A model generated the notes under the pieces. It was not told the origin of the DNA. It saw only the letters and a program-made list of their open reading frames with translations, and did no database searches. Position numbers and translations under genes: made by a program. Positions 1-6,066 of a DNA stretch of 8,119 nt are shown here, piece by piece. Origin of the DNA: Symbiobacteriaceae bacterium (GTDB lineage Bacteria; Bacillota; JAAYKD01; WRDA01); NCBI GenBank assembly GCA_009779515.1, contig WREE01000089.1, positions 1 through 8,119 on the forward strand, read 5' to 3'. The stretch's first letter is position 1. Every line of letters begins with the position of its first letter.

Positions 1-2
1 AC

Positions 3-371
3 TATCCCCTTCTAGTCATTGCCCCCATTGTGCTAGTAGGCAGTGCCTCATCTCACTTTATGCCCTCTCTCTATGTCCTCACGGAGGAAGGGGTCTATTG
101 GCGTTGCTTTTTAAATATGAACTTCAAAAAGTGGACGGAAGTCGAAGGCATGTTGTTTGAAAATGACATGGCCGAAATATTTTTAGAAACTAAATCTTTT
201 CGCAACAGAATTTTACGCAGCATCCCTTTATACTATAATCGTAATCGGGACGAAGTAGAAGAAACTGTCCGGCGTCTGCATAAAGTTAAATGGGACGAAA
301 TTCGCGAACAAGTGCGTCTTAAAACCGAAGCCAATACCTTGGCTACCGACGCCGCAGCGAAAAAAACATAA
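3..371 (+). CDS. C-terminal part of a membrane-anchored protein, PH-like domain suspected (5' partial)
   Basis: The reading frame is open from the left edge, so the true start lies outside the window. A GTG at 30 is only an internal codon. The first visible residues (YPLLVIAPIVLVG) are strongly hydrophobic and look like the end of a transmembrane helix. About 85 soluble residues follow, with the pattern LTEEGVYWR...FKKWTEVEGM...IFLETKSF. Alternating strands, a Trp before an acidic turn and a final helix (RDEVEETVRRLHKV) are typical of small bacterial membrane proteins with a PH-like domain. That assignment is by pattern only. The tail is Lys/Ala-rich. The next gene starts 23 nt after the stop with no terminator between, so the two are probably co-transcribed. 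No catalytic motif is visible and the function is unknown. Confidence 0.7.
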   Translation, partial: YPLLVIAPIVLVGSASSHFMPSLYVLTEEGVYWRCFLNMNFKKWTEVEGMLFENDMAEIFLETKSFRNRILRSIPLYYNRNRDEVEETVRRLHKVKWDEIREQVRLKTEANTLATDAAAKKT

Positions 372-380
372 CGAATCTTT

Positions 381-397
381 GGGAGGTGAAAAGCATG
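381..397 (+). promoter_or_regulatory. Ribosome binding site that fixes the start at ATG 395
   Basis: GGGAGGTG (381-388) lies 6 nt before ATG 395. A GTG at 386 is in the same frame but is part of the Shine-Dalgarno sequence itself, so it cannot be the start. The protein is therefore 164 aa and begins MFWRRG. Confidence 0.8.
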
Positions 398-889
398 TTC
401 TGGCGTCGTGGTAAGGAAGAGGAAAAGATTACCGAGAGTACCGATGGTGCGTTGCAGCGGGGAGGGTTCTTTGATACTTCCCAAAATATGGGTGTCTTCG
501 CTACCGACACTCTCTCCCCCGAGCGGAAAGATTTTATCTTAAACTATGCCGCAGAAAAAATTTGTAAAGCAGGTATGGCGGTACCGGCAGTAATGGGTTT
601 GGAAATTTCCAAGCCAGTGGTCTTTATCGGGAGCCAAATCATGTGGGGAGCAGGACCTATCGCGGCAGTTTTTGTTAACGACCGTTATATTAACGAAATT
701 GCCCTTATTATGGAAGACCGGAAAAATGTCGAGGAGCTAATCAATCGTATTGAATCCATCGAATCGGTGCGGCAAGCCGAAGAAAAGCTGGCACGTATGG
801 AGGCGAAGCAAAAAAAGATGGAGGAAGCTGCGGCTCGTGAAGCAGCCGGTCTCAAACCCAAACGCTGGTGGTGGCCTTTTGGTAGCTAG
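395..889 (+). CDS. Conserved-looking protein of unknown function with coiled coil and Trp-rich C-terminus
   Basis: A 164-aa protein that I cannot assign to a named family. A charged N-terminus (MFWRRGKEEEK) is followed by a less ordered stretch. A core at about residues 41-107 contains VPAVMGLEISKPVVFIGSQ and GPIAAVFVNDRYINEIALIMEDR. This hydrophobic stretch could be a membrane-associated or re-entrant segment, although no classical long transmembrane helix is evident. Residues 108-152 (NVEELINRIE...AEEKLARMEAKQKKMEEAA) form a charged helix likely to be a coiled coil. The protein ends in KRWWWPFGS, a cluster of Trp and basic residues suited to a membrane interface. It sits 23 nt after a membrane protein and upstream of a GlmL-type ATPase and a KOW protein, so a peripheral membrane role in that complex is possible. 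That role is inference from context only. Confidence 0.75.
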   Translation: MFWRRGKEEEKITESTDGALQRGGFFDTSQNMGVFATDTLSPERKDFILNYAAEKICKAGMAVPAVMGLEISKPVVFIGSQIMWGAGPIAAVFVNDRYINEIALIMEDRKNVEELINRIESIESVRQAEEKLARMEAKQKKMEEAAAREAAGLKPKRWWWPFGS

Positions 890-935
890 CTAGCAGGTAG
901 GTCTGTTAGTGTGTAGTATTCAGCAGAAAACGGTA

Positions 936-990
936 TCTTTATGGTGTTCTTTGTTCTAATAATATGTTTTTTAAGCGATGGCCATAAAGA
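936..990 (+). repeat. 9-bp inverted repeat in the leader of the GlmL-type gene
   Basis: TCTTTATGG (936-944) and CCATAAAGA (982-990) are perfect reverse complements separated by 37 nt, with a T/G wobble possible inside. The right arm runs into AGAGAAGG (988-995), the Shine-Dalgarno sequence of a possible small ORF at 1002. Pairing in RNA would partly mask that site. The repeat may be a regulatory stem or a protein site. No known riboswitch class was recognised. Confidence 0.4.
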
Positions 991-1001
991 GAAGGTTTTT
1001 C

Positions 1002-1067
1002 ATGAAGAAAGGTAGAACATTCACCTATATTTTAAGGCAAACGAGGCTCCAAGCAAGTAAACGCTGA
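1002..1067 (+). CDS. Possible 21-aa basic leader peptide
   Basis: An ATG at 1002 is preceded by AGAGAAGG (988-995) with 6-nt spacing, a good ribosome binding site. The frame runs 21 codons to TGA at 1065-1067. The peptide begins MKKGRTFTYILRQ and ends ASKR. It has seven Lys/Arg residues and no acidic ones. It lies between an inverted repeat that overlaps its ribosome binding site and a perfect palindrome 18 nt after its stop, and the large GlmL-type ORF begins 61 nt after its stop. This layout fits a regulatory leader peptide, but an ORF this short can arise by chance and there is no homology evidence. Confidence 0.25.
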   Translation: MKKGRTFTYILRQTRLQASKR

Positions 1068-1085
1068 GAAGTAAAAGCAAACCAG

Positions 1086-1107
1086 GGACGCTTAAGCTTA
1101 AGCGTCC
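1086..1107 (+). promoter_or_regulatory. Perfect 22-nt palindrome before the GlmL-type gene
   Basis: GGACGCTTAAG (1086-1096) is followed directly by its reverse complement CTTAAGCGTCC (1097-1107). As RNA it could form a 9-bp stem with an AGCT loop, plus a G-U pair at the base. The following bases (TCTATTAAGG) are not a T-run, so it is not a normal intrinsic terminator. It ends 8 nt before the GGGAGG Shine-Dalgarno sequence (1116-1121). It could be an operator for a dimeric regulator or a 5' mRNA hairpin that stabilises the transcript or controls its translation. Confidence 0.5.
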
Positions 1108-1128
1108 TCTATTAAGGGAGGAACGTGC

Positions 1129-3012
1129 ATGTCGGCAGAAGTGAAGCGCGAGCCAATCACGCGCGAGATCAACTCAATCATTGCTACAGATTGTGGTTCA
1201 ACCACAACTAAAGCCATCCTGATTGAGAAAGTAGATGGCGTTTATCGTCTCATCAACCGCGGTGAGTCGCCAACTACAGTAGAAGCACCCTTTGAGGATG
1301 TTACCGCAGGGGTCAGAAACGCAGTTCATGAGTTAGAAGAGCTGGTGGGGCGCAAGTTCTTGGGTCCCAACGGTGTGGTCACCCCCACCCAACCCGATGG
1401 TAGTGGCGTAGATATTTATCTATCTACCTCTTCTGCCGGGGGCGGCCTTCAGATGATGGTTGCCGGTGTGGTTAAGAGCATGACTGCGGAATCGGCGCAG
1501 CGGGCAGCTTTAGGTGCCGGAGCTATCGTTATGGACGTTATCTCCATCGACGATGGTCGCAAGCAACACGAGAAGATCGAGCGTATTCGCCACCTGCGCC
1601 CTGATATGATCCTGGTTTCAGGCGGTATCGATGGCGGCACGGTGAGTCACGTGGTTGAGCTGGGAGAGCTTATCTCTGCCGCTGAGCCTAAGCCCCGTTT
1701 AGGTATTGGCTTCCAGTTACCTATTATTTTCGCGGGTAATCGCGATGCCCGCAAGTACATGACCGATATCCTAAGTAAAAAAGTCGACCTGCGTATTGTC
1801 GATAATTTGCGTCCCGTGCTGGAAATGGAGAACTTAGGTCCTGCTCGCGAAGAGATCCATAACCTGTTTATGGAGCATGTTATGGCGCAAGCTCCCGGCT
1901 ACAACAAGCTCATGCGCTGGACAGAGGTTCCCATTATGCCTACCCCCGGTGCTGTGGGTAAAATTATCCAAACTGTGGCAGTGCAAAACAATATTAATAT
2001 TATTGGGGTCGACATAGGTGGTGCCACCACCGACGTCTTCTCGGTGTATGGTGAAGACCACGAATACTTCAACCGTACCGTCTCAGCTAACTTAGGTATG
2101 TCTTACAGTATCTGTAACGTGCTTTTGGAAACCGGTGTGGATAATATTATGCGTTGGGTACCGTTCGATATCGACGAAGCCGACTTGCGCAACCGTATCC
2201 GTAACAAAATGATCCGCCCCACCACCATTCCTCATACCCTCCAGGAGCTGGTCATTGAGCAGGCATGTGCGCGGGAAGCTCTTCGTCTCTCCTTTACCCA
2301 TCACAAATCCCTAGCTACCGGTCTTAAGGGTGTCCAGAAGCAGAGAGATATCGGCGACGCCTTTGAGCAAACCGGCTCCGGGGACTCCATTATCGACCTT
2401 ATGCACCTGGGGATGATCGTCGGTTCCGGTGGGGTGCTTTCCCATGCTCCCCGTCGTCAGCAGTCTGCTCTGATGATGCTAGACTCCTTCCAGCTGGAAG
2501 GGTTTACCGAGCTCACCGTAGACTCCATCTTCATGACCCCGCAGCTAGGTGTTCTCTCCGAAGTTCACCCGGAAGCAGCCGACCAAGTGTTCAAGCGAGA
2601 CTGTCTCATTTATTTAGGCACAGCTATCGTTCCCGTTTGTGTGCCAGGCTCTAACCCCAAAGAGGGAGATGCTTGCATCACGGTAGTTGCTCACCTCCCC
2701 GATGGCTCCACAGTGGAAAAGACCATTCCCTTTGGGACTATTGCCTGCATTCCGTTAGGCGAAGCCGAATATGCCGATGTAACCTGTCGAGTAAGTAACA
2801 ACTTCGATCTCGGTCCCGGCAGAGGTCGCGAAGTTCATAAGCCCAGGGTGCGCGGCGGGGTCGCCGGAGGTATCATTATCGATGCCAGGGGTCGCCGTCC
2901 CTTCTTACTACCTACGGATAAACCCAACCGCATTCGCAAGCTGACCGAGTGGTTTGTCTCTTTAGATATCTACCCTATGGATATCTTAGAGCGCTACATG
3001 CGGCAGTCCTAA
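1129..3012 (+). CDS. GlmL/MutL-family ATPase (glutamate mutase reactivase-like), long form
   Basis: A 627-aa ATPase of the actin/Hsp70-like (ASKHA) superfamily. Phosphate-1 loop: DCGSTTTK at residues 21-28. Phosphate-2 loop: DIGGATTD at 295-302. Probable adenosine motif: IVGSGGVLSHAPR at 430-442. LRPDMILVSGGIDGG (156-170) is the GlmL-type signature. In the classical family, GlmL accompanies the cobalamin-dependent glutamate mutase MutS/MutE and is thought to reactivate it. That protein is about 460 aa, so here roughly 150 residues are added at the C-terminus, Gly-rich and probably beta-structured (RVRGGVAGGIIIDARGRRP at 573-591). No mutase gene lies in the window, so the true client is unknown and no gene symbol is assigned. 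The start at ATG 1129 has GGGAGG 7 nt upstream. The KOW-containing gene follows after 34 nt, and the two are very likely one operon. Confidence 0.85.
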   Translation: MSAEVKREPITREINSIIATDCGSTTTKAILIEKVDGVYRLINRGESPTTVEAPFEDVTAGVRNAVHELEELVGRKFLGPNGVVTPTQPDGSGVDIYLSTSSAGGGLQMMVAGVVKSMTAESAQRAALGAGAIVMDVISIDDGRKQHEKIERIRHLRPDMILVSGGIDGGTVSHVVELGELISAAEPKPRLGIGFQLPIIFAGNRDARKYMTDILSKKVDLRIVDNLRPVLEMENLGPAREEIHNLFMEHVMAQAPGYNKLMRWTEVPIMPTPGAVGKIIQTVAVQNNINIIGVDIGGATTDVFSVYGEDHEYFNRTVSANLGMSYSICNVLLETGVDNIMRWVPFDIDEADLRNRIRNKMIRPTTIPHTLQELVIEQACAREALRLSFTHHKSLATGLKGVQKQRDIGDAFEQTGSGDSIIDLMHLGMIVGSGGVLSHAPRRQQSALMMLDSFQLEGFTELTVDSIFMTPQLGVLSEVHPEAADQVFKRDCLIYLGTAIVPVCVPGSNPKEGDACITVVAHLPDGSTVEKTIPFGTIACIPLGEAEYADVTCRVSNNFDLGPGRGREVHKPRVRGGVAGGIIIDARGRRPFLLPTDKPNRIRKLTEWFVSLDIYPMDILERYMRQS

Positions 3013-3030
3013 TCATGTGGTATAGATTGA

Positions 3031-3049
3031 AAGGAGCGCATCAAAGTTG
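3031..3049 (+). promoter_or_regulatory. Ribosome binding site supporting a TTG start at 3047
   Basis: AAGGAG (3031-3036) lies 10 nt before TTG 3047. No in-frame ATG is near: the ATGs at 3015 and 3054 are in another frame. TTG is therefore the likely start, which usually lowers initiation relative to ATG and may set this protein's level below that of the ATPase upstream. Confidence 0.65.
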
Positions 3050-4168
3050 GCAAATGCTTATACTCCCGGTTTAAAAGTTACTGGAGCTTCGCGTATTCAA
3101 AAAAGGCGTCGCCTCTCCATTCTCGGGGAAGTGTTAGTAAACATTGGCGACATCGTCACCCCCGATATTCCCGTGGCGAAAGCCATGATCCCTGGCAATC
3201 CTACCTCCATCAACGTCTCCAACGCTCTCAGCTGCGAGGCTGAAGATATTGAGCAATATATGGTGAAAAAGCAGGGGGATCCGGTTAAAGCTAACGAAGC
3301 CATTGCTATCCAAAAGACCTTCTTTGGTCTCTTTACCACTACTTGCGTTTCACCTGTCGAAGGAGTTTTAGAGCACGTCTCGGCGGTAACCGGGCAGGTT
3401 ATCGTGCGTGAGCCGGCAGTCCCTATTCAAGTTAAAGCCTATATCAACGGTGAAGTCACCGAGATTATGGACCGGGAAGGGGTCGTTATCGAAACCAAGG
3501 GTGCCTTTATTCAGGGCATTTTCGGGGTAGGTGGCGAAAGAGACGGCATCCTGCAAATTGCCGTGGAAAAAGATAGCGATGTGCTGGATGGTCAGCATAT
3601 CAAACCGGAGCACAAAGATAAGATCGTCATCGGAGGCTCCCTGATGACCGGAGCGGCTATCCGTCGCGCCCATGAGATTGGCGCTGCTGGTATAGTGGCG
3701 GGCGGTGTTATCGATAAAGACTTAGTAGACTACTTAGGCTTCGATATCGGTGTTGCCGTTACTGGTCACGAATCTATCCCCTTAACCCTTATTGTTACCG
3801 AAGGGTTTGGGCAAATCCCCATGGCGCATAAAACCTTCGAGCTCCTGCAAACCTTAGACGGCATGCACGCTTCTATAAACGGCGCCACCCAAATCCGCGC
3901 CGGTGTTATGCGACCGGAGATTATCGTTCCTAACGAAGATATCGATGTAGTGGAGAGCGCGGTCAGCGACGGTGAAATGGAAGCCGGCACCCTTATCCGC
4001 TGCATTCGTGAACCGTACTTTGGTCAGTTGGCGGAGGTCGTAGATTTACCGCCGGAGTTACGGGTGGTGGAGACAGGCGCCCGAGTGCGTATTATGAATA
4101 TCAAGCTACGCAATTCCGGGGAGGTAGTTACCGTCCCTCGTGCCAACGTGGAGCTCATTGAAGAGTAG
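3047..4168 (+). CDS. Protein of unknown function with biotinyl/lipoyl-like N-terminal and KOW-like C-terminal regions
   Basis: A 373-aa soluble protein, no signal peptide. Residues 26-50 (LGEVLVNIGDIVTPDIPVAK) and 78-122 (DPVKANEAIAI...SPVEGVLEHVSAVTGQVIVREP) have the G-x-V and SPVxGxV turns of a barrel-sandwich (biotinyl/lipoyl-like) domain. No MKM-type modified lysine is visible, so the fold is probably structural. A middle region (about 192-295) is rich in conserved-looking motifs: GGSLMTGAAIRRAHEIGAAG, TEGFGQIPMAHKTFELLQ and SINGATQIRAGVMRPEIIVP. The C-terminus (about 323-373, FGQLAEVVDLP...GARVRIMNIKLRNSGEVVTVPRANVELIE) resembles a KOW/SH3-like barrel of the kind found in NusG and ribosomal proteins. 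The close pairing with the GlmL-type ATPase suggests a shared complex. No biochemical function is known to me. Confidence 0.8.
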   Translation: MANAYTPGLKVTGASRIQKRRRLSILGEVLVNIGDIVTPDIPVAKAMIPGNPTSINVSNALSCEAEDIEQYMVKKQGDPVKANEAIAIQKTFFGLFTTTCVSPVEGVLEHVSAVTGQVIVREPAVPIQVKAYINGEVTEIMDREGVVIETKGAFIQGIFGVGGERDGILQIAVEKDSDVLDGQHIKPEHKDKIVIGGSLMTGAAIRRAHEIGAAGIVAGGVIDKDLVDYLGFDIGVAVTGHESIPLTLIVTEGFGQIPMAHKTFELLQTLDGMHASINGATQIRAGVMRPEIIVPNEDIDVVESAVSDGEMEAGTLIRCIREPYFGQLAEVVDLPPELRVVETGARVRIMNIKLRNSGEVVTVPRANVELIEE

Positions 4169-4195
4169 GAGCGCTTTGGTCATATAGACTACCCA

Positions 4196-4236
4196 AAGGG
4201 AGGCGATAGCAGCCTCCCTTGTGATTATTTGTTTTC
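4196..4236 (+). terminator. Intrinsic terminator after the GlmL-type/KOW operon
   Basis: AAGGGAGGC (4196-4204) and GCCTCCCTT (4212-4220) form a perfect 9-bp stem with a 7-nt loop. The T-rich stretch TTATTTGTTTT follows at 4226-4236. A second, weaker pairing just upstream, CTTTGG (4174-4179) with CCAAAG (4193-4198), overlaps the left arm by 3 nt and could compete with it. Confidence 0.9.
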
Positions 4237-4242
4237 CGTATT

Positions 4243-4271
4243 TCGACAATCAGCTTTTGCAGATATACACT
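4243..4271 (+). promoter_or_regulatory. Possible sigma-70-type promoter for the hydrolase-fold gene
   Basis: TCGACA (4243-4248, 5 of 6 to TTGACA) and TACACT (4266-4271, 4 of 6 to TATAAT) are spaced by 17 nt. They lie just after the terminator and 87 nt before the chosen start at 4359. The site is reasonable because transcription must restart here, but the -10 match is weak. Confidence 0.35.
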
Positions 4272-4358
4272 CTTTTCTGTAAACTGTATTCTCTTTCCTG
4301 TACCCTAAGCAGATTTAGGATGCTTATTCTGGCAACGGTAAGTAATAAGGTGATGTAT

Positions 4359-5150
4359 ATGCCAAGTGGCGCTGAGCAGGCGTCTTCCCTGTTGGTTATC
4401 CAGCAAATCCCCTATGGCAGGCAAAAGAGTGAACGCTTTGCCCTATATGCTACCAGAGACGGCATAGCTAAGCGCCCTTTGCTGGTGCTTATTCCCGGGG
4501 TGTGGCAGCAGGCAGGTGGGCGTAACCCCTACCCAGCTGTAGCCAGGGCTTTGGCTCAGGACGGAGTTGTCGTGGCGGTGGTGGAGTACGGAACGACCAA
4601 CGCTATTTGGCCTAAGCAGATTTGGGATTTGCAAGCTGCCGTGGCCGAAATTACCCGCCAGGTACCGCCTTTGGGGGGAGACCCCCAGCGCCTTATCCTG
4701 TGGGGCGACGGGTGGGGAGCTTTTTTAGCTACCCATTTAATGAACCTGCAAACCCAAGAGCGTTGGCTGGCTACCTCGGGAGGTAATTTGGTAGCCTGGA
4801 TGGTCAACGACCCTTACTGGGTAGTCGACCAGAAGCAGCAACTACCTCGTCAGCATCCTTGGCGGCGCTTTCTCCCCAGTGACACTTTATTCCCACCCCA
4901 TATGGTTATGCGCGAGGAGTCCTTAAGAGAACCGGGATTTGTCGTAGTGGTGCAAAATGGCGCCAGTAGCCTGGGCTCTCCCCTGGCAGATACCGAGCGC
5001 TTGATGCAGCAAAAAGTACAGGGAGGAGGAGATATTACTCTGCTTCTGCGCCCCGAGAGGGGTTCTCGCCTTTGGCAAGGCATTGCTAAAGCCGACCACC
5101 CCTTACGTGTTTCCTGGCGCCCCTGGTTGCAGCGGTTTAAGCAGTATTAA
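4359..5150 (+). CDS. Alpha/beta-hydrolase-fold protein, probable pseudoenzyme
   Basis: A 263-aa protein. ATG 4359 is chosen because AGGTGA (4348-4353) lies 5 nt upstream. A longer frame back to GTG 4221 would begin at the end of the terminator stem, and ATG 4320 has a poor ribosome binding site. The fold resembles small carboxylesterases or kynurenine-formamidase-like hydrolases: PLLVLIPGVWQ (40-50), YPAVARALAQDGVVVAVVEYG (58-78), RLILWGDGWGAFLATHL (111-127). The catalytic features are gone. The oxyanion HGG-type motif is PGV (46-48). The GxSxG nucleophile elbow reads GDGWG (116-120) with Gly118 in place of Ser. The usual Asp and His regions read NGASSLGSP (200-208) and RPERGSRLWQG (231-241), with no obvious Asp or His. 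The protein is Trp-rich and has no signal peptide. It probably binds a ligand or partner rather than hydrolysing esters. The reading frame is intact, so it is not called a pseudogene. Confidence 0.7.
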   Translation: MPSGAEQASSLLVIQQIPYGRQKSERFALYATRDGIAKRPLLVLIPGVWQQAGGRNPYPAVARALAQDGVVVAVVEYGTTNAIWPKQIWDLQAAVAEITRQVPPLGGDPQRLILWGDGWGAFLATHLMNLQTQERWLATSGGNLVAWMVNDPYWVVDQKQQLPRQHPWRRFLPSDTLFPPHMVMREESLREPGFVVVVQNGASSLGSPLADTERLMQQKVQGGGDITLLLRPERGSRLWQGIAKADHPLRVSWRPWLQRFKQY

Positions 5151-5198
5151 GCTGTCATTATGTAGTTCAACGCACCAAGTAATTACCTTCAAGCGCCA

Positions 5199-5204
5199 TA
5201 TAAT
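5199..5204 (+). promoter_or_regulatory. Consensus -10 box (TATAAT) before the amidase gene
   Basis: TATAAT at 5199-5204 is a perfect -10 hexamer, 50 nt before the start of the amidase gene and within the 103-nt gap after the hydrolase-fold gene. No good -35 hexamer lies at 16-18 nt spacing, and there is no TGn extension. It may be a weak or activator-dependent promoter for the amidase-glmS-guaA run, or chance. Confidence 0.3.
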
Positions 5205-5253
5205 TCCCTAAGCCGCAACACGTACTTGTAGGTTTTTTGGAAAGAAGGATACT

Positions 5254-6042
5254 ATGCAGCTGAATATTACCACGATTCAACTAGCGATAAACGATCAGCA
5301 AAAAATCGACGGTCGTTTACGCATTGTCGAACGCTCCCTAAGCCACGCGGCTACCCTGGAAGACAAACCCGGTTTAATTATCCTACCGGAGTTGTGGGGG
5401 GTAGGCTTCTACGGTTTTGACAACTATGCCGCAGCTAAGGAGGAGCTCACCGGGCGCACTTTTCAAATGTTGGCACATTGGGCAGTTACTTTAGGTTGTT
5501 ATATCCACGGCGGGAGTATTATTGAAGATGGCGGCGACAGCCTCTATAATACTTCACTCTTTATTTCCCCTCAGGGTACCTTAGTCGGTAGCTACCGCAA
5601 AATTCACCTATATGGCTACCAATCACGAGAGCAGGAGCTCTTAGCCCGAGGGAACAGCACCACCTTAGTCGATACCCCTTGGGGTAGGGTGGGGCTTTCC
5701 ACTTGCTACGATCTTCGCTTTCCCGAGCTTTACCGGAAGCTCTCGGCTCAAGGAGCAACTATTATGCTGGTTTGTTCGGCCTGGCCGGAGGTGCGCTTGG
5801 AGCACTGGCGCCTTTTTAACCAGGCGCGGGCGGTGGAAAACCAGAGCTGGCTAATTTCTTGCAATTGTACCGGCACTATGGCAGGGTTTACCTTTGCCGG
5901 TCACAGCATGATTGTCTCTCCCACCGGAGAGATATTAGCCGAGGCCGGAGGCCAGAGCAGTGTTACCACCAGCAGCATCGATACCGGTTGGGTAAATACT
6001 TACCGTGCCGATTTTCCCGTACTTAAAGACAGAGTATTTTAG
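5254..6042 (+). CDS. Nitrilase-superfamily amidase, omega-amidase-like (Nit1/Nit2/YafV type)
   Basis: A 262-aa carbon-nitrogen hydrolase of normal length with an intact Glu-Lys-Cys triad: Glu46 in ILPELWG, Lys116 in YRKIHLYG, and Cys151 in STCYDLRFPELYR. The CYDLRFPELYR signature, with SREQELLARGN after the lysine, is typical of the Nit1/Nit2/YafV group. Family members hydrolyse omega-amides such as alpha-ketoglutaramate, the product of glutamine transamination, or deaminated glutathione, releasing ammonia or an amine. The exact substrate cannot be read from sequence. N-carbamoylputrescine amidase is less likely. It is cytosolic, with no signal peptide. The start at ATG 5254 has AAGGA (5245-5249) upstream. 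glmS follows after 24 nt, probably in the same operon, which suggests a role in glutamine-derived nitrogen handling. Confidence 0.85.
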   Translation: MQLNITTIQLAINDQQKIDGRLRIVERSLSHAATLEDKPGLIILPELWGVGFYGFDNYAAAKEELTGRTFQMLAHWAVTLGCYIHGGSIIEDGGDSLYNTSLFISPQGTLVGSYRKIHLYGYQSREQELLARGNSTTLVDTPWGRVGLSTCYDLRFPELYRKLSAQGATIMLVCSAWPEVRLEHWRLFNQARAVENQSWLISCNCTGTMAGFTFAGHSMIVSPTGEILAEAGGQSSVTTSSIDTGWVNTYRADFPVLKDRVF

Positions 6043-6066
6043 CTTATTTTTTCGCGAGGTGAAGCT

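Noticed and set aside
941..1015. 24-codon hydrophobic ORF from ATG 941
   Set aside because: There is no Shine-Dalgarno sequence upstream, and the start lies inside the inverted repeat arm.
890..1128. Cobalamin riboswitch ahead of the GlmL-type gene
   Set aside because: No B12-box-like sequence or multi-helix junction could be seen, and the leader is A/T-rich with only simple inverted repeats.
4221..4358. Longer N-terminus for the hydrolase-fold protein from GTG 4221
   Set aside because: The GTG lies immediately after the terminator stem with no ribosome binding site, and the extra residues are Cys/Phe/Leu-rich and unlike the family. ATG 4359 has a proper Shine-Dalgarno sequence.
5151..5253. 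Possible glmS ribozyme (AGCGCC at 5192-5197)
   Set aside because: Only a 6-nt resemblance is present. The stretch precedes the amidase gene rather than glmS, is too short, and shows no ribozyme core helices.
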